From positions 1,651,501 through 1,715,500 of the forward strand of contig NC_092572.1 in the NCBI RefSeq assembly GCF_037975245.1: a DNA stretch of 64,000 bases, written 5' to 3'. The notes below the pieces were generated by a model. The model had not been told where the DNA came from, searched no databases, and was given only the letters and a program-made list of their open reading frames with translations. The stretch's first letter is position 1. The number at the start of each line of letters is the position of its first letter. The stretch comes from Apostichopus japonicus (lineage: Eukaryota > Echinodermata > Holothuroidea > Aspidochirotida > Stichopodidae). This document shows, piece after piece, positions 1 to 19,969 of the stretch. Position numbers and translations under genes: made by a program.

Positions 1-2
1 TC

Positions 3-7613
<7,611 letters not shown>

Positions 7614-7671
7614 ATATAAATCTGCAACTAGTTTATCTATTTATGTATTTCAATACTTTAATTTTCAAACT

Positions 7672-10600
7672 TATCGGTCATGTGAACCAAGGTCATCAAA
7701 GTTCAATTAATGTTAAAAATATAGTACTTTCGGTGAGAAAATAGACAAAGAAAAAATGTTTGAATTTTTATAGTTTTGATGCTATATTCACAGTCTCACC
7801 AATCAAAAATGTCAATGGGTTGACCCCAGGTGACTTTAGTATGTGAAGTTATGAGGTCATAGTTAAATTTCAGACACTTACTGCAATAACTCCCAGTGCC
7901 AAGGAGTGACATGGTTGATATTTTGGGACAAGTTGCAAATGGTATAGGGGAATATTTTCAAACTAAACCGTCATTAATCAGAGGTCACCAAAGGTCAATT
8001 AATGTTAAAAAAAAAGTATTTTGGGGGGAGTAAATAGGCAAAGAAAAAATGTTTGAATTTTTATAGTTTTGATGCTATATTCACAGTCTCACCGATCAAA
8101 AATGTCAATGGTTTGACCCCAGGTGACCTTTTTGTGTGAATTTATAAGGTCAAAGTTAATTTTGAGACATTTAGTGCAATAACTCCCAGTGACACGGTTG
8201 ATATTTTGGGACAAGTTGCAATGGTATAAGGGTATATTTTCAAGCTTAACAGTCATGTGATCCAAGGTCATCAAAGGTCAATTAATGTTAAAAAAAAGTA
8301 TTTTGGGGGTGAAAATGGGCAAAGAAAAATATGTTTGAATTTATATAGTTTTGATGCTATATTCACGTTCTCACCTATCAAAAATGTCAATGGGTTGGCC
8401 CCAGGTGACTTTGTTTGTGAAGTTATGAAGTCATAGTTAATTTTCAAACCTTTATTGCAGTAACTCCCAGTGCCAAGGTGTGATATGGTTGATATTTTGG
8501 GACAAGTTGCAAATGGTATAGGGGAATATTTTCAAACTTAACAGTCATGTGATCCGAGGTCAGCAAAGGTCAATTAATGTTAAAAAACTGTATTTTGGGG
8601 GGAGAATATGGGCAAAGAATTTTTTTTTGAATTATAGTTTTGATGCTATATTCATGGTCTCACCGATCAAAAATGTCAATGGTTTGACCCCAGGTGACCT
8701 TTGTGTGTGAAGTTATGAGGTCACAGTTACATTTCAGACATTTTGTGCAATAACTCTAATTGCCAAGGTGTGACCCGGTTGATATTTTGGGACAAGTTGC
8801 AAATGGTATAGGGGAATATTTTCAAACTTAATAGTCATGTGATCCGAGGTCACCAAAGATCAATTAATGTTAAAAAAAAAGTATTTTGGGGGGAGTAAAT
8901 GGGCAAAGAAAAAATGTTTGAATTTTTATAGTTTTGATGCTATATTCACAGTCTCACCGATCAAAAATGTCAATGGTTTGACCCCAGGTGACCTTTTTGT
9001 GTGAATTTATAAGGTCGAAGTTAAATGTGAGACATTTAGTGCAATAACTCCCAGTGACACGGTTGATATTTTGGGACAAGTTGCAAATGGTATAAGGGTA
9101 TATTTTCAAACTTAACAGTCATGTGATCCGAGGTCATCAAAGGTCAATTAATGTTAAAAAAAAGTATTTTGGGGGTGAAAATGGGCAAAGGAAAATATGT
9201 TTGAATTTTTATAGTTTTGATGCTATATTCACGTTCTCACCTATCAAAAATGTCAATGGGTTGGCCCCAGGTGACTTTGTTTGTGAAGTTATTAAGTCAT
9301 AGTTAATTTTCAAACCTCTATTGCAATAACTCCCGATGCCAAGGTGTGATATGGTTGATATTTTGGGACAAGTTGCAAATGGTATAGGGGAATATTTTCA
9401 AACGAACAGTCATGTGATCCAAGGTCACCAAAGGTCAATTAATGTTAAAAAAACTGCATTTTGGGGGGAGAATATGGGCAAAGAATTATTTTTTTGAATT
9501 ATTATAGTTTTGATGCTATATTCATGGTCTCACCGATCAAAAATGTCAATGGTTTGACCCCAGGTGACCTTTTTATGTGAATTTATAAGGTCGAAGTTAA
9601 TTTTGAGACATTTAGTGCAATAACTCCCGGTGACATGGTTGATATTTTGGGACAAGTTGCAAATGGTATAAGGGTATATTTTCAAACTTAACAGTCATGT
9701 GATCCAAGGTCATCAAAGGTCAATTAATGTTAAAAAAAGTATTTTGGGGGTGAAAATGGGCAAAGAATTTTTTTTTGAATTATAGTTTTGATGCTATATT
9801 TCACGTTCTCACCTATCAAAAATGTCAATGGGTTGACCCCAGGTGACCTTTGTTTGTGAAGTTATGAGGTCACAGTTACATTTCAGACATTTAGTGCAAT
9901 AACTCTAATTGCCAAGGTGTGACCCGGTTGATATTTTGGGACAAGTTGCAAATGGTATAGGGAAATATTTTCAAACTTAATCGTCATGTGATCCGAGATC
10001 ACCAAAGGTCAATTAATGTTAAAAAAAAAAGTATTTTGGGGGGAGCAAATGGGCAAAGAAAAAATGTTTGAATTTTTATAGTTTTGATGCTATATTCACA
10101 GTCTCACCGATCAAAAATGTCAATGGTTTGACCCCAGGTGACCTTTTTGTGTGAATTTATAAGGTCGAAGTTAATTTTGAGACATTTAGTGCAATAACTC
10201 CCAGTGACACGGTTGATATTTTGGGACAAGTTGCAAATGGTATAAGGGTATATTTTCAAGCTTAACAGTCATGTGATCCGAGGTCACCAAAGGTCAATTA
10301 ATGTTAAAAAATAGTATTTTAGGGTTGAAAATGGGCAAAGCAAAATGTTTGAATAGTTTTAATGCATTATTTAGGTCACACTGATCAAAACTGTCATTGG
10401 GTTGAATTCGTGGGTGACCTTTGTGTGTGAAGTTATGTATACAAGCTCAGAGTCAATTTTTAGACATTTATTGCCATATTAAAACTCCCAGTGCCAAGGT
10501 CTGACATGATTGATATTTTGGGACAAGTTGTGAATGGGGTGGTGAGACATTTTCAAACTTAACGGTCATGTGATCTGAGATCACCAATGTTATCATATAT
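7672..10600. repeat. Tandem array of ~283-292-bp monomers with higher-order structure
   Basis: The phrase CAATTAATGTTAAAA recurs at 7704, 7996, 8279, 8571, 8861, 9145, 9436, 9721, 10010 and 10295, giving periods of 283-292 bp. Monomer classes can be told apart: a short B form with CCCAGTGACACGG, a C form with TTCTCACCTATC, and a D form with AACTCTAATTGCC. After a related first unit, the order is B-C-D-B-C, then D/B and C/D hybrids, then B, then a degenerate end unit. The array starts just downstream of the recombinase-like gene. No coding sequence is supported inside it. Confidence 0.9.
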
Positions 10601-10850
10601 GTTGACCCGCTTGTAGGTGACCTTATATTTCTTACATTTTCGACACCATATTCAGATCTCAAAAGTACCCTCCGGTCAAAAATCTGATCACAATTTGTGA
10701 TCACAAAAGTGTTGGCTATAGTGTTGGTTACTTTATGGGTACATGTAGGAACACAATTACTTGGACTATTTGAGCCCAATCTTGCTACGATAATATTATG
10801 TGTATTGGCATATATCCCTACGCAAGGAACCACAGTGCCCTTGGGTTCTT

Positions 10851-11150
10851 GTTTATTAAATGTTTAAATGTTCATATCAGTTTATATGTTGAGAAGTAGT
10901 CCTATTTTTTATTAAATGTTTTAATGTTCATATCAGTTTATATTTTGAGATGTAGTACCTTTTTTTTATTAAATGTTTTAATGTTCATATCAGTTTATAT
11001 TTTGAGATGTAGTACTTTTTTTATTAAATGTTTTAATGTTCATATCAGTTTATAGTTTGAGATGTAGTTCTTATTTTCAATAAATGTTTTAATGTTCATA
11101 TCAGTTTATATTTTGAGATGGTAGTCCTTTTTTATTAAATGTTAATTCAA
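10851..11150. repeat. ~60-bp minisatellite, five copies
   Basis: The unit contains TTAAATGTTTTAATGTTCAT followed by ATCAGTTTATATTTTGAGAT. It repeats about five times directly after the degenerate end of the 290-bp array, with small changes in the T-run between units. Confidence 0.9.
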
Positions 11151-12829
11151 ACAAAGACCAATGTCCTGTGTACTTCTTTCATTCATATTTACATTTTTAA
11201 GCTGTTTGGAAGAGATAAACCAACTTAAAGCAACCTGATGATATTTGTTGTGTATGATCCTTTTCTTGGTTTTCTTTTGCTTTGCTCAATAAGAATTTGA
11301 ATGCACATACTTCGTGGACCATCCACAAATCTTATACACGTGATCTTGCATTATTAAATAGGCTTAAACCAAAACTATTTGAAGGTGTTAGAAATTTATC
11401 ATGCGAGAGAGGAAGTCAAAATGGTGGTGCTTTCGACACGGAAAAAAATCCATGTAAAAATAGGTCTTTTCTAAAGGTTCTGTCAATTTCACGTCGTTTT
11501 CTGCTTCCTGCTCTACGCTGTCTCAAAAGGCGTACAGCGAGTTACAAACTATCCTCTTTGTGCACAAAACCAGACAATTGAGGGTCTCAACAGATATATG
11601 AAGAACTTTCCCGATGGTCAAATCCCCCGTGTAAGGCCTCTCCGTGATACTGGGATGCTTGAACACCCGTGGGGTGGAACACTGTGAATTTGGGGCCCGT
11701 CGGGTAGGGCGACGGTAACGATTTAAATGCCGAAAGAAAGGGCAAGTTTGAAGCAATAAATACAAAAAAAATATATATATACAAGCACTGATCACTATCT
11801 ATAATTTATTGAGGGAGGGAGAGGGGACGGCCTTGTCATTCCCGGTGGTAGCCTTTCGGAGTCTATAATTTATGGAAATTCACAGTGCACCCGCCTGAGG
11901 TCTCTATTTCTGGGCAAAGAGGGGGCTTTAAATCAAACATTGGGATGGGGGTTGTAATTAGATTGTATTGGTCATGTCGGTAAGTGTGTGCATCGCGTCC
12001 TAGAGAAAATATGCAAGAGACTAAGGGTAAGCTTTCTGTTGGGAAAAGTATGGGGTGGTGGAAAGGGAATGGTAGGGAGACTAGTGAACTTTATATGAAT
12101 GCAATTAGGAAAAAATGTTGATAGGATAGCTCTGTTAGAGGGTGCAGATAGGATGGAAGGGGCAGGAATTAAAATGCAGGAGGTAAATATTTGCAGTGCT
12201 ATATCATGAAATCAAAATTTCAGACAAAATTACCAGACATCAGTCTGGTGATTGGTGTGAGCAAAAACAGTGGCACAGTGATGAACAAAGACTACCACCT
12301 TCATGAGGTTTTCCCTGATCTTTCCTTGCCTACATTTCAGGGACTTAGTGAACCACCTCTTGTCCATCGCTGCATACCACGATTTATTCGAAACCAGAAT
12401 GAGAATCGATGTTTCCTTGGTGTTTTTTTTTCTTCTAAAAGTTTATGTTTGTACCTTCATATAGTTATATAAAAGGCACACTTAATCTTCATTATTCGCA
12501 TCGAAAATGAAAGGATGAAGTAACACTTTATGGGAGGAGGGGATGGTACCTTTTAAGTAATTTCTGCTTAAATTTGGGCGAAACCTTTTCCAACCTTCTA
12601 CAAACCCCCTCCCCCCGCCCCTCCCGCTTCAAGTGCTCTCTAACGATTCCCATTGTCCATTTCCTTTTTCATAGATTAGTCAAGGATAGATTTTAACAGT
12701 CCGTTTATTTGCACTGTCGATTTATCTGAATAAGCCGTCAAATGATATTCGAAGAAAGTATTTTAAAGGCCTATATCATGCACGTATAGCGATATATGTA
12801 CGAGACAGAAAAGTAAACTGCATACTATA
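11151..12829. other. Intergenic stretch with one outlying satellite fragment
   Basis: No gene is supported here. Bases ~11306-11370 match the neighbouring palindromic satellite in degenerate form (GTGGACCATCCAC, then CTTATACACGTGAT and AAACCAAAAC). The rest is unrecognised sequence with short open frames lacking splice or domain support. Confidence 0.5.
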
Positions 12830-15800
12830 AATACCATTTCCAGATAACCAAACCCGTAATTGAATATATTAAAAATTTATTAAACTACTATAATTCACAA
12901 CAAGAAGAATCTGGGAGGGACGCCCCACCCATAAAATCTCAATTTTCTACAGGAAGACTTAAACCGGTCAAATATGGGACTGTTAATATCCGTTATTTAC
13001 CGAACTGGTAGATTTGTTTAATTCATGTATGACTGAGCATCAATAGATTCAAATTAAAAATAGATAACCATATCACATTAACGTGGTGATAGTATTGACG
13101 TTTTGTTTTTAGTAATCCACTTACTCTCAATTAGAATATATACTCGCAAGTGTATGAACTGATTATGTGGACAGTCCACATAATCTGATACACATGATAT
13201 TGTATAACATATTGATTCTAAGACAAAGCTCCTCTTGAATTTATTCAGGAATGATCAGCTAATCTAATTCACATCGACATCCTTCTGAACAAGGGTCAAA
13301 CCCACAAATCTCGAAATATTTCAGTTAATCAACACTCTGTCAAACAAGGGTCTGTTATATCTTTTATTTTCCGAAGTTGTAGTTCTGTGTATTGAATGTA
13401 TTGAATGTTTTAATTGAGTATTTTTTTTTTTTTTTTTGTAACACACGTAATCTCAATTGGAATATATAATCGAAAGTGTATGAGCGGATTATGTGGACCG
13501 TCCACATAATCTTATACACATTAAATTGTTTTATTTATTGATTATAAACCAAAATGAGGGTTGAAAATTTAACAACTACATTAATTTTAAATAACTGTGT
13601 TCTTAGGAAGGATCTTACACAAAATATCGATAGAGTCAGTAAGGAATCAACCCGTCAAATAAGGGTCTGTTTAATATCCTGTATTTACCGAACTCGGAGA
13701 TCTGTTTAAATCATGTATCATTGAGCATATTAAGATTAATATTAAAAACAAATAACCATATCAAATATTTATTTTTGGGGGCATGTCATACGGTTCACCT
13801 TTAGGTAAAATATTCTTAACAAAGCTTTATTTAGGGACATTGGGAAAGAAAAATTGTAAGCTGGCATCAACAATCCTCGTTAAATGGGTTAGTATTATTA
13901 TAGGAAACCCCGAAAAAATAATCCTAATCCTTATCCCTTAATATTAGTACGATAATACTGTTGACCGTTCACATAATAGTTATCTTAAAGCAGTTGGTTA
14001 ACAAACATCACAACCTAAATATTTTCTTTTGGTCTATAGAATGTAATTGGATGGTAGTTTTACGTGTTTTTTTTAGTATCACACGTAATCTCAATTGGAA
14101 TATATAATCGTAAGTGTATGAGCGGATTATGTGGACCGTCCACATAATCTGATACCCATAATATTGTATAACATATTGATTCTAAAGCAAAGCTCATCTT
14201 GAATATATTCAGAAATGATCAGCAAATCTTATTCACACCGACAGCCTTCTTAACAAAGGCCAAACCCTCAAATCTCGAAATGTTTCAGGTAAAAATCACT
14301 CTGTCAAACAAGGGAATGTTTATTTCCTTTATTTTCCGAAATTGTAGATCTGTCTATATCATGTGTCATTGAGCATAGAAAAATTGAAATTAAAAATAGA
14401 TAGCCATATCATATTAAATTTGCGCATGAGAGTCGGTTTACCCACATTGTAATGAAACTTGATAACAACTTTAATTGGGAACATTGGAAATGAACCACTC
14501 CTGTAAACTGACCACAATGACCACCGGTGCACGGGTTATGGTCGGTATTGGTGCCCCCAGACCCTTACCCCTCAGACTTAGAAAAAAAAGTGAAAATAAA
14601 ACTAACGATAACCTATCCTATAAGATAATACTCATAAACATATTTATTTATTAATTGGTTGAAACGATGCTGTTAAGAAGAAAAAAAGCTAAGTATTACC
14701 TTTTGGTGTATAAGTGTTCATTAGGATAGTAGTATTAACTTTTTTTTTGAGTAATGCACGTCATCTCAATTGAAATATATAACCGTAATTGTATTATCGG
14801 TTTATGTGGACCGTCCACATTATATTATACGTATGATATTGAATTGTTTATTGATTCTGAACCAAAACCGTAATTGAAAATATTACAAATTAATCAACTA
14901 CATTAATTCACAATAACGGTCTTCTGAATAAGGGCAACTCACCCTAAAAACTCTATATGTTTCAAGTAGGAATCACCCCTCCAAATATGGGTCTGTTCTA
15001 TATCCTTTTTTAAACGAACTCGTAGATCTGTTTAAATCATGTATCATTTAGCATATTTAGATTAATATTAAAAACAGATAACTATATCAAATATATATTT
15101 TTGGGGGCATGTCATACGGTTCACCTTTAGGTTAATATATTCTTAACAAAGCTTTACTCAGGGACATTGGAATAAAAACTGTAAGCTGGCATCAACAATC
15201 CTCGTTACATGGGTCAGGATTATCATAGGAAACCCCGAAAAAAATAACCCTAATCCTTATCCCTTAATATTAGTATGAAAATACTGTTGACCGTTCACAT
15301 AATAATTATCTTAAAAGCAACTGGTTAAGAAACCTCACAACCTAAATATTTTCTTTTGGTCTATAGAATGTAATTGGAGAGGAGTATTAACCTTTTTTGT
15401 TTAGTATCACACGTAATCTCAATTGGAATATATAATCGTAAGTGTATGAGCGGATTATGTGGACCGTCCACATAATCTTATACACATTTCATTGCATTAT
15501 GTATTGATAATAAACCAAAATGAGGGTTGAAAATTGATCAACTACATTAATTTAAAATAACTGTGTTCTTAGGAAGGGCCCCACACCAAATATCGATAGA
15601 TTCAGTAAGGAATCAACCCGTCAAATATGGGTCTGTTTTATATCCTGTATTTACCGAACTCGTAGATCTGTTTAAATCATGTATCATTGAGCATATAAAG
15701 ATTAATATTAAAAACAGATAACCATATCAAATATATATTTTTTGGTGCATGTCAAACAGTTTACTTTAGGTTAATATATACTTAACAAAACTTTATTTAG

Positions 15801-17173
15801 GGACATTGGGAAAGAAAAAATTTTAAGCTGGCATCAACAATCTTCGTTAAATGGGTTAGGATTATTATAAGAAACCCCGATAAAATAACCCTAATCCTTA
15901 ACCCTTAATATTAGTATGGAAATACTGTTGACCGTTCACATAATAATTGTCTTAAAAGCTACTGGATAAGAAACATCACAACCCAAATATATTTTCTTTT
16001 AGTCTATATAATGTGATTGGATGGTAGTTTTACGTTTTTTAGTAACACACGTAATCTCATTTGGAATATATAATCGTAAGTGTATGAGCGGATTATGTGG
16101 ACCGTCCACATAATCTGAAACCCATGATATTGTGTAACATATTGATTCTAAAGCATAGCTCCTCTTGAATATATTCAGATATGATCAGCTAGTCTTATTC
16201 ACACCAACAGCCTTCTGAACAAAGGCCAAACCCTCAAATCTCGAAATGCTTCTGTTAATCATCACTCCGTCAAACAAGGGTCTGTTTATATCCTTTATTT
16301 TCCGAAGTTGTAGTTCTGTGTATTGAATGTATTAATATAGTAGTATTAACGTTTTTTTGTTGTTGTAACACACGTAATCTCAATTGGAATATAAAATCGT
16401 AAGTGTATGAGCGGATTATGTGGACCGTCCACATAATCTTATACACATTTCATTGTATTATTTATTGATTATAAACCGAAATGAGAATTGAAAATTGATC
16501 AACTACATTAATTTAAAATAACTGTGTTCTCAGGAAGGACTCCACACCAAATATCGATAGATTCAGTAAGGAATCAACCCGTCAAATATGGGTCTGTTAT
16601 ATATCCTGTAATTACCGAACTCGTAGATCTGTTTAAATCATGTATCATTTAGCATATAAAAATTAATATTAAAAACAGATAACCATATCAAATATATATT
16701 TTTTGGGGCATGTCATACGGTTTACCTTTAGGTTAGTATATTCTTAACAAAACTTTATTTAGGACATTGGGAAAGAAAAATTGTAAGTTGGCATCAACAA
16801 TCCTCGTTACATGGGTCAGGATTATTATAGGAAATCCCGAAAAAATAACCCTAATCCTTAACCCTTAATATAAGTATGAAAATACTGTTGACCTTTCACA
16901 TAATAATTGTCTTAAAAGCAACTGGATAAGAAACACCACAACCTAAATATTTTTTTTTTTGGTCTATAGTAACACACGTAATCTCAATTGGAATATATAA
17001 TCGTAAGTGTAAGAGCGGATTATGTGGACCGTCCACATAATCTGGATTTGATTTTAGTATTAAAATGTACCCATATTGTGTGCATTGCATATACAATCGT
17101 TTTACATTGCCTGCTATGTATAATGTATATAAAGTTAGTATAAAGGGGGATTATGTGGACTGTCCACATAATA
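12830..17173. repeat. Palindrome-bearing satellite array (~320/640-bp units)
   Basis: A conserved ~45-bp block (CACACGTAATCTCAATTGG, then AATATATAATCGTAAGTG) leads into a 25-bp palindrome: GATTATGTGGAC, one spacer base, then its reverse complement. Palindromes start at 13161, 13487, 14125, ~14800 (degenerate), 15453, 16091, 16414, 17018 and 17149. Spacings of ~320-675 bp reflect two kinds of filler. A long one carries GGGGGCATGTCATACGGTT and CTGGCATCAACAATC. A short one carries TTCAGAAATGATCAGC and ACAGCCTTCT. The part from 12830 to 13160 is a degenerate edge unit. Confidence 0.9.
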
Positions 17174-17351
17174 ATGTCCACACTGTCTTGTATACCGATT
17201 TTCCTCTCAATAAATAAAATTGCAATTCTGAAGGTATAGATAGCTTCACTCACCATAACAGCAAAACCACTTAATTTTTACGGGCCTAGCATGTGTACTT
17301 CTAGTAGTCCCCGTAACCCTGTCATATGCCAACGTCCACATAAACCAGGTA

Positions 17352-17352
17352 A

Positions 17353-17408
<56 letters not shown>

Positions 17409-17424
17409 GTGTATATATATATAT
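17352..17424. repeat. (TA)n microsatellite
   Basis: Two TA runs (about 17359-17404 and 17410-17424) are separated by AAAGTGTG. They lie between the satellite array and copy 1 of the segmental duplication. Confidence 0.9.
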
Positions 17425-17907
17425 GTAGTTGTTTAATGTTTTCGCAGCAGATGATTTACCCAAACACTTTTAGCTTGCTTAAGAATATTTCAGTTCATAC
17501 ATTTCTTGCATTCCGACACCTCAACAAGCATGAATAAAAACAACACACACACTGCATAGCATAGATTAAAAACGCTTTCAGAATATGTTTATGATTATAT
17601 AACTTGTTTAACTAAATAATACATCATACACACCATGATACCCATATGCCTTCTAAACAACTTCGAACCTGTTAGTAAATTACTAAATTGAGTACATGAT
17701 TACATTTCCTAAAACCAATTAACATCTTTTTCGTCTTCTTCGTGTTAAGAAAATCATTAAAGATATTTACAACATAGTATTTGACGAAACAATGTATTTG
17801 AGCTTAATAATTGTTATCAAATACAAATTAAATTAATGAACTGCATGTGTAGTTTACATGGTGAATTGTAAAGAACTAAAACATGATTAAAGGAAATAAA
17901 ACTAGAA

Positions 17908-19059
17908 CCAATCAATCAATCAGAAGACATTTATAGAGCGCAAAAATAAATAAAAAAATTCAAAGGCGCTAAAGACAGTTATATGAAATAAATTACAATA
18001 CACTTGTTGAAAGAGATAACATTTGAGCAGTTTCTTGAAAATATGAACAGTCTGAGCATCCTTGATGTGATTTGGAAGAGTGTTCCATTCTTTTGATCCA
18101 TAGCAGAAGAGTAAGCGATCTGCAAATGACACAGCATGGGACAAACTGGGAGAAGATGTATATGATCTAAGCTGTCTGCCTGGCGTTTGTAGCTGTAGCA
18201 GGTCAGAGATGTAAGCCGGCGACTGTTTATGTTGAGCTTTGTACACAAGAAGAACAACTTTATACGTTGTTGTATGGAGAGCCAATGAAGAGCAACGAGT
18301 TCTAATGTTATAGAGTCATAGTTCTTACGCTTGACAATGACGCAGAGGTGCGTTGGACATTCTGAAGTTTGGTGATGAGAGATTTGTAAACACAAATGAA
18401 GAGGCTGTTTCAGTAGTCCAACCTGGAGGTAACCAAAGTGTGCACAGCTAGCTTGGCTGCTCCAGTCGTGAGCATTTGGCGTGCACGACTAATGTTATTT
18501 AGATGATAGTTAGCAGATTTGATGGTAGTTGTGACTTGTGCACTCATTGTCATACCAGAGTCGAACATAACCCCTAAATTTCTGACAGGGTTTGTTTTGA
18601 CGGTAACATCAACACCAGCAACAGTCACTGGGGGCAGATTGAACTTAGCCAATTGGTGTCTAAACCCAATCACCATAACCTCAGTTTTGTCGGCATTGAG
18701 TTTCAGGAAGTTTCTTGACATCCATGCTTGCACATTGGAAACACAGTCTTCAAGTTTCGAAACTGCCTGCTTAACTCCCTCCTCAAATGTTGGACAAACT
18801 GAAACATACTCTTCTGTATCATTAACTAGATTTCCGAGGGGTAAAATGGCGAACAGAAAAGGACCTAACACTGATCCCTGAGGCACGCCATATACCAAGT
18901 TCTGAACAGAAAAATTTGCCATCTACGAGGTCACGCCGAGATCGATCAGATAGGTACGATCTGAACCAGGCAAGCGGAATTTCATGTACACCCAGCAGAT
19001 ATTCCAAGCGATGTATAATAACTTTATGGTCAATAGTGTCAAATGCACTGCTCAAATCC
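17908..19059 (-). mobile_element. 5'-truncated, dead Jockey/CR1-type LINE
   Basis: Read on the minus strand, the insert opens inside reverse-transcriptase motif A (LLDLSSAFDTIDH). It continues through motif B (GVPQGSVLGP) and the family C-terminus (ALHWLSIQQRIK and SDLLQLQTPGRQLRS), which need frame changes near 18290 and 18400. Motif C is damaged: a few residues are lost and the expected ADD reads VND, so it cannot be active. The 3' end has GCGCTCTATAAATG and a (GATT)n tail, as in CR1/L2-like elements. Target duplication AGAA lies at 17904-17907 and 19060-19063. Copy 2 preserves the empty site near 59295. Confidence 0.85.
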
Positions 19060-19969
19060 AGAAGATGTAAGCCAATCAAATATTTTGACTCACCTGTTAG
19101 ATAATGAAATATACCCATCAAATGAAATTATGTGGGAGTTTCGTTTCATGCACTTGCTGGCTAAAAGCATAGCGTTGCATAGTTTTGAATTGAAAAAAAG
19201 AAGGAATTAACTTGAATTTGTTATTCTAGCTAAATGAAGTAAGTTTGAATGTTGAAGGTGAGAATACAAATACATTTACATTCTAACAGAAGCTACGACA
19301 ATATTACTGAGGTCCTCAGTGATAGCGATGATGGGTTTTGATTAGAAACAGGAAACGTATAGGAAGGTTCTACATAGAAGGAATTTGTTTTGTAATAAAG
19401 AAAGTATAAACATATCTATTCAAATGTTGGTAAGTTGGTGGCACAATATTTCAGAACCTTTATTAAAAGTTGGTCAAGACCGGTCGCTTTCGAGACATTA
19501 AGTAGAATATTCCCGGTAAACATCATCTCCCGTTGGTGATCGAAAGGTTTGGCATTCATAACATTAAGCATACAAAAGGAATTTCGGTGATGTTCAACCT
19601 GCTTCCAGAAATCATAGCAATCAATTCAATTGTAGAACCTAATGAGCTAAACAACCATCGATACGATGTCCCTGCCTCATGATATGGGTGATTGCGGAAT
19701 TGCATTTATTAACAATGCAATGTATTTTCAGCTCATTTCTGTGATTACATCAATTATGCTGATGTTACCAGATGCATTCACAAAAATATCACCAAAATGA
19801 AAAATATTATTGAGGTACAAAATGAAGATGTTATTGTGATATACATATTCAAGACTGGGTAACTTTCTTAAACGTTGCTTTCTAAATTTTTAAACGTAAT
19901 CTGCAGTGTTTTTTTAAAATAAACATAACCTCCAGCAATTTGGGTAAAGCTTGAAACTCTAGAAAACCA

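Noticed and set aside
15200-16880. Telomere-like CCCTAA/TAACCC words
   Set aside because: Single degenerate words that repeat only because they sit in the satellite filler.
7672-17173. CRISPR-like direct repeats
   Set aside because: Units are 280-640 bp tandem satellites without short repeats and unique spacers, in a eukaryotic context.
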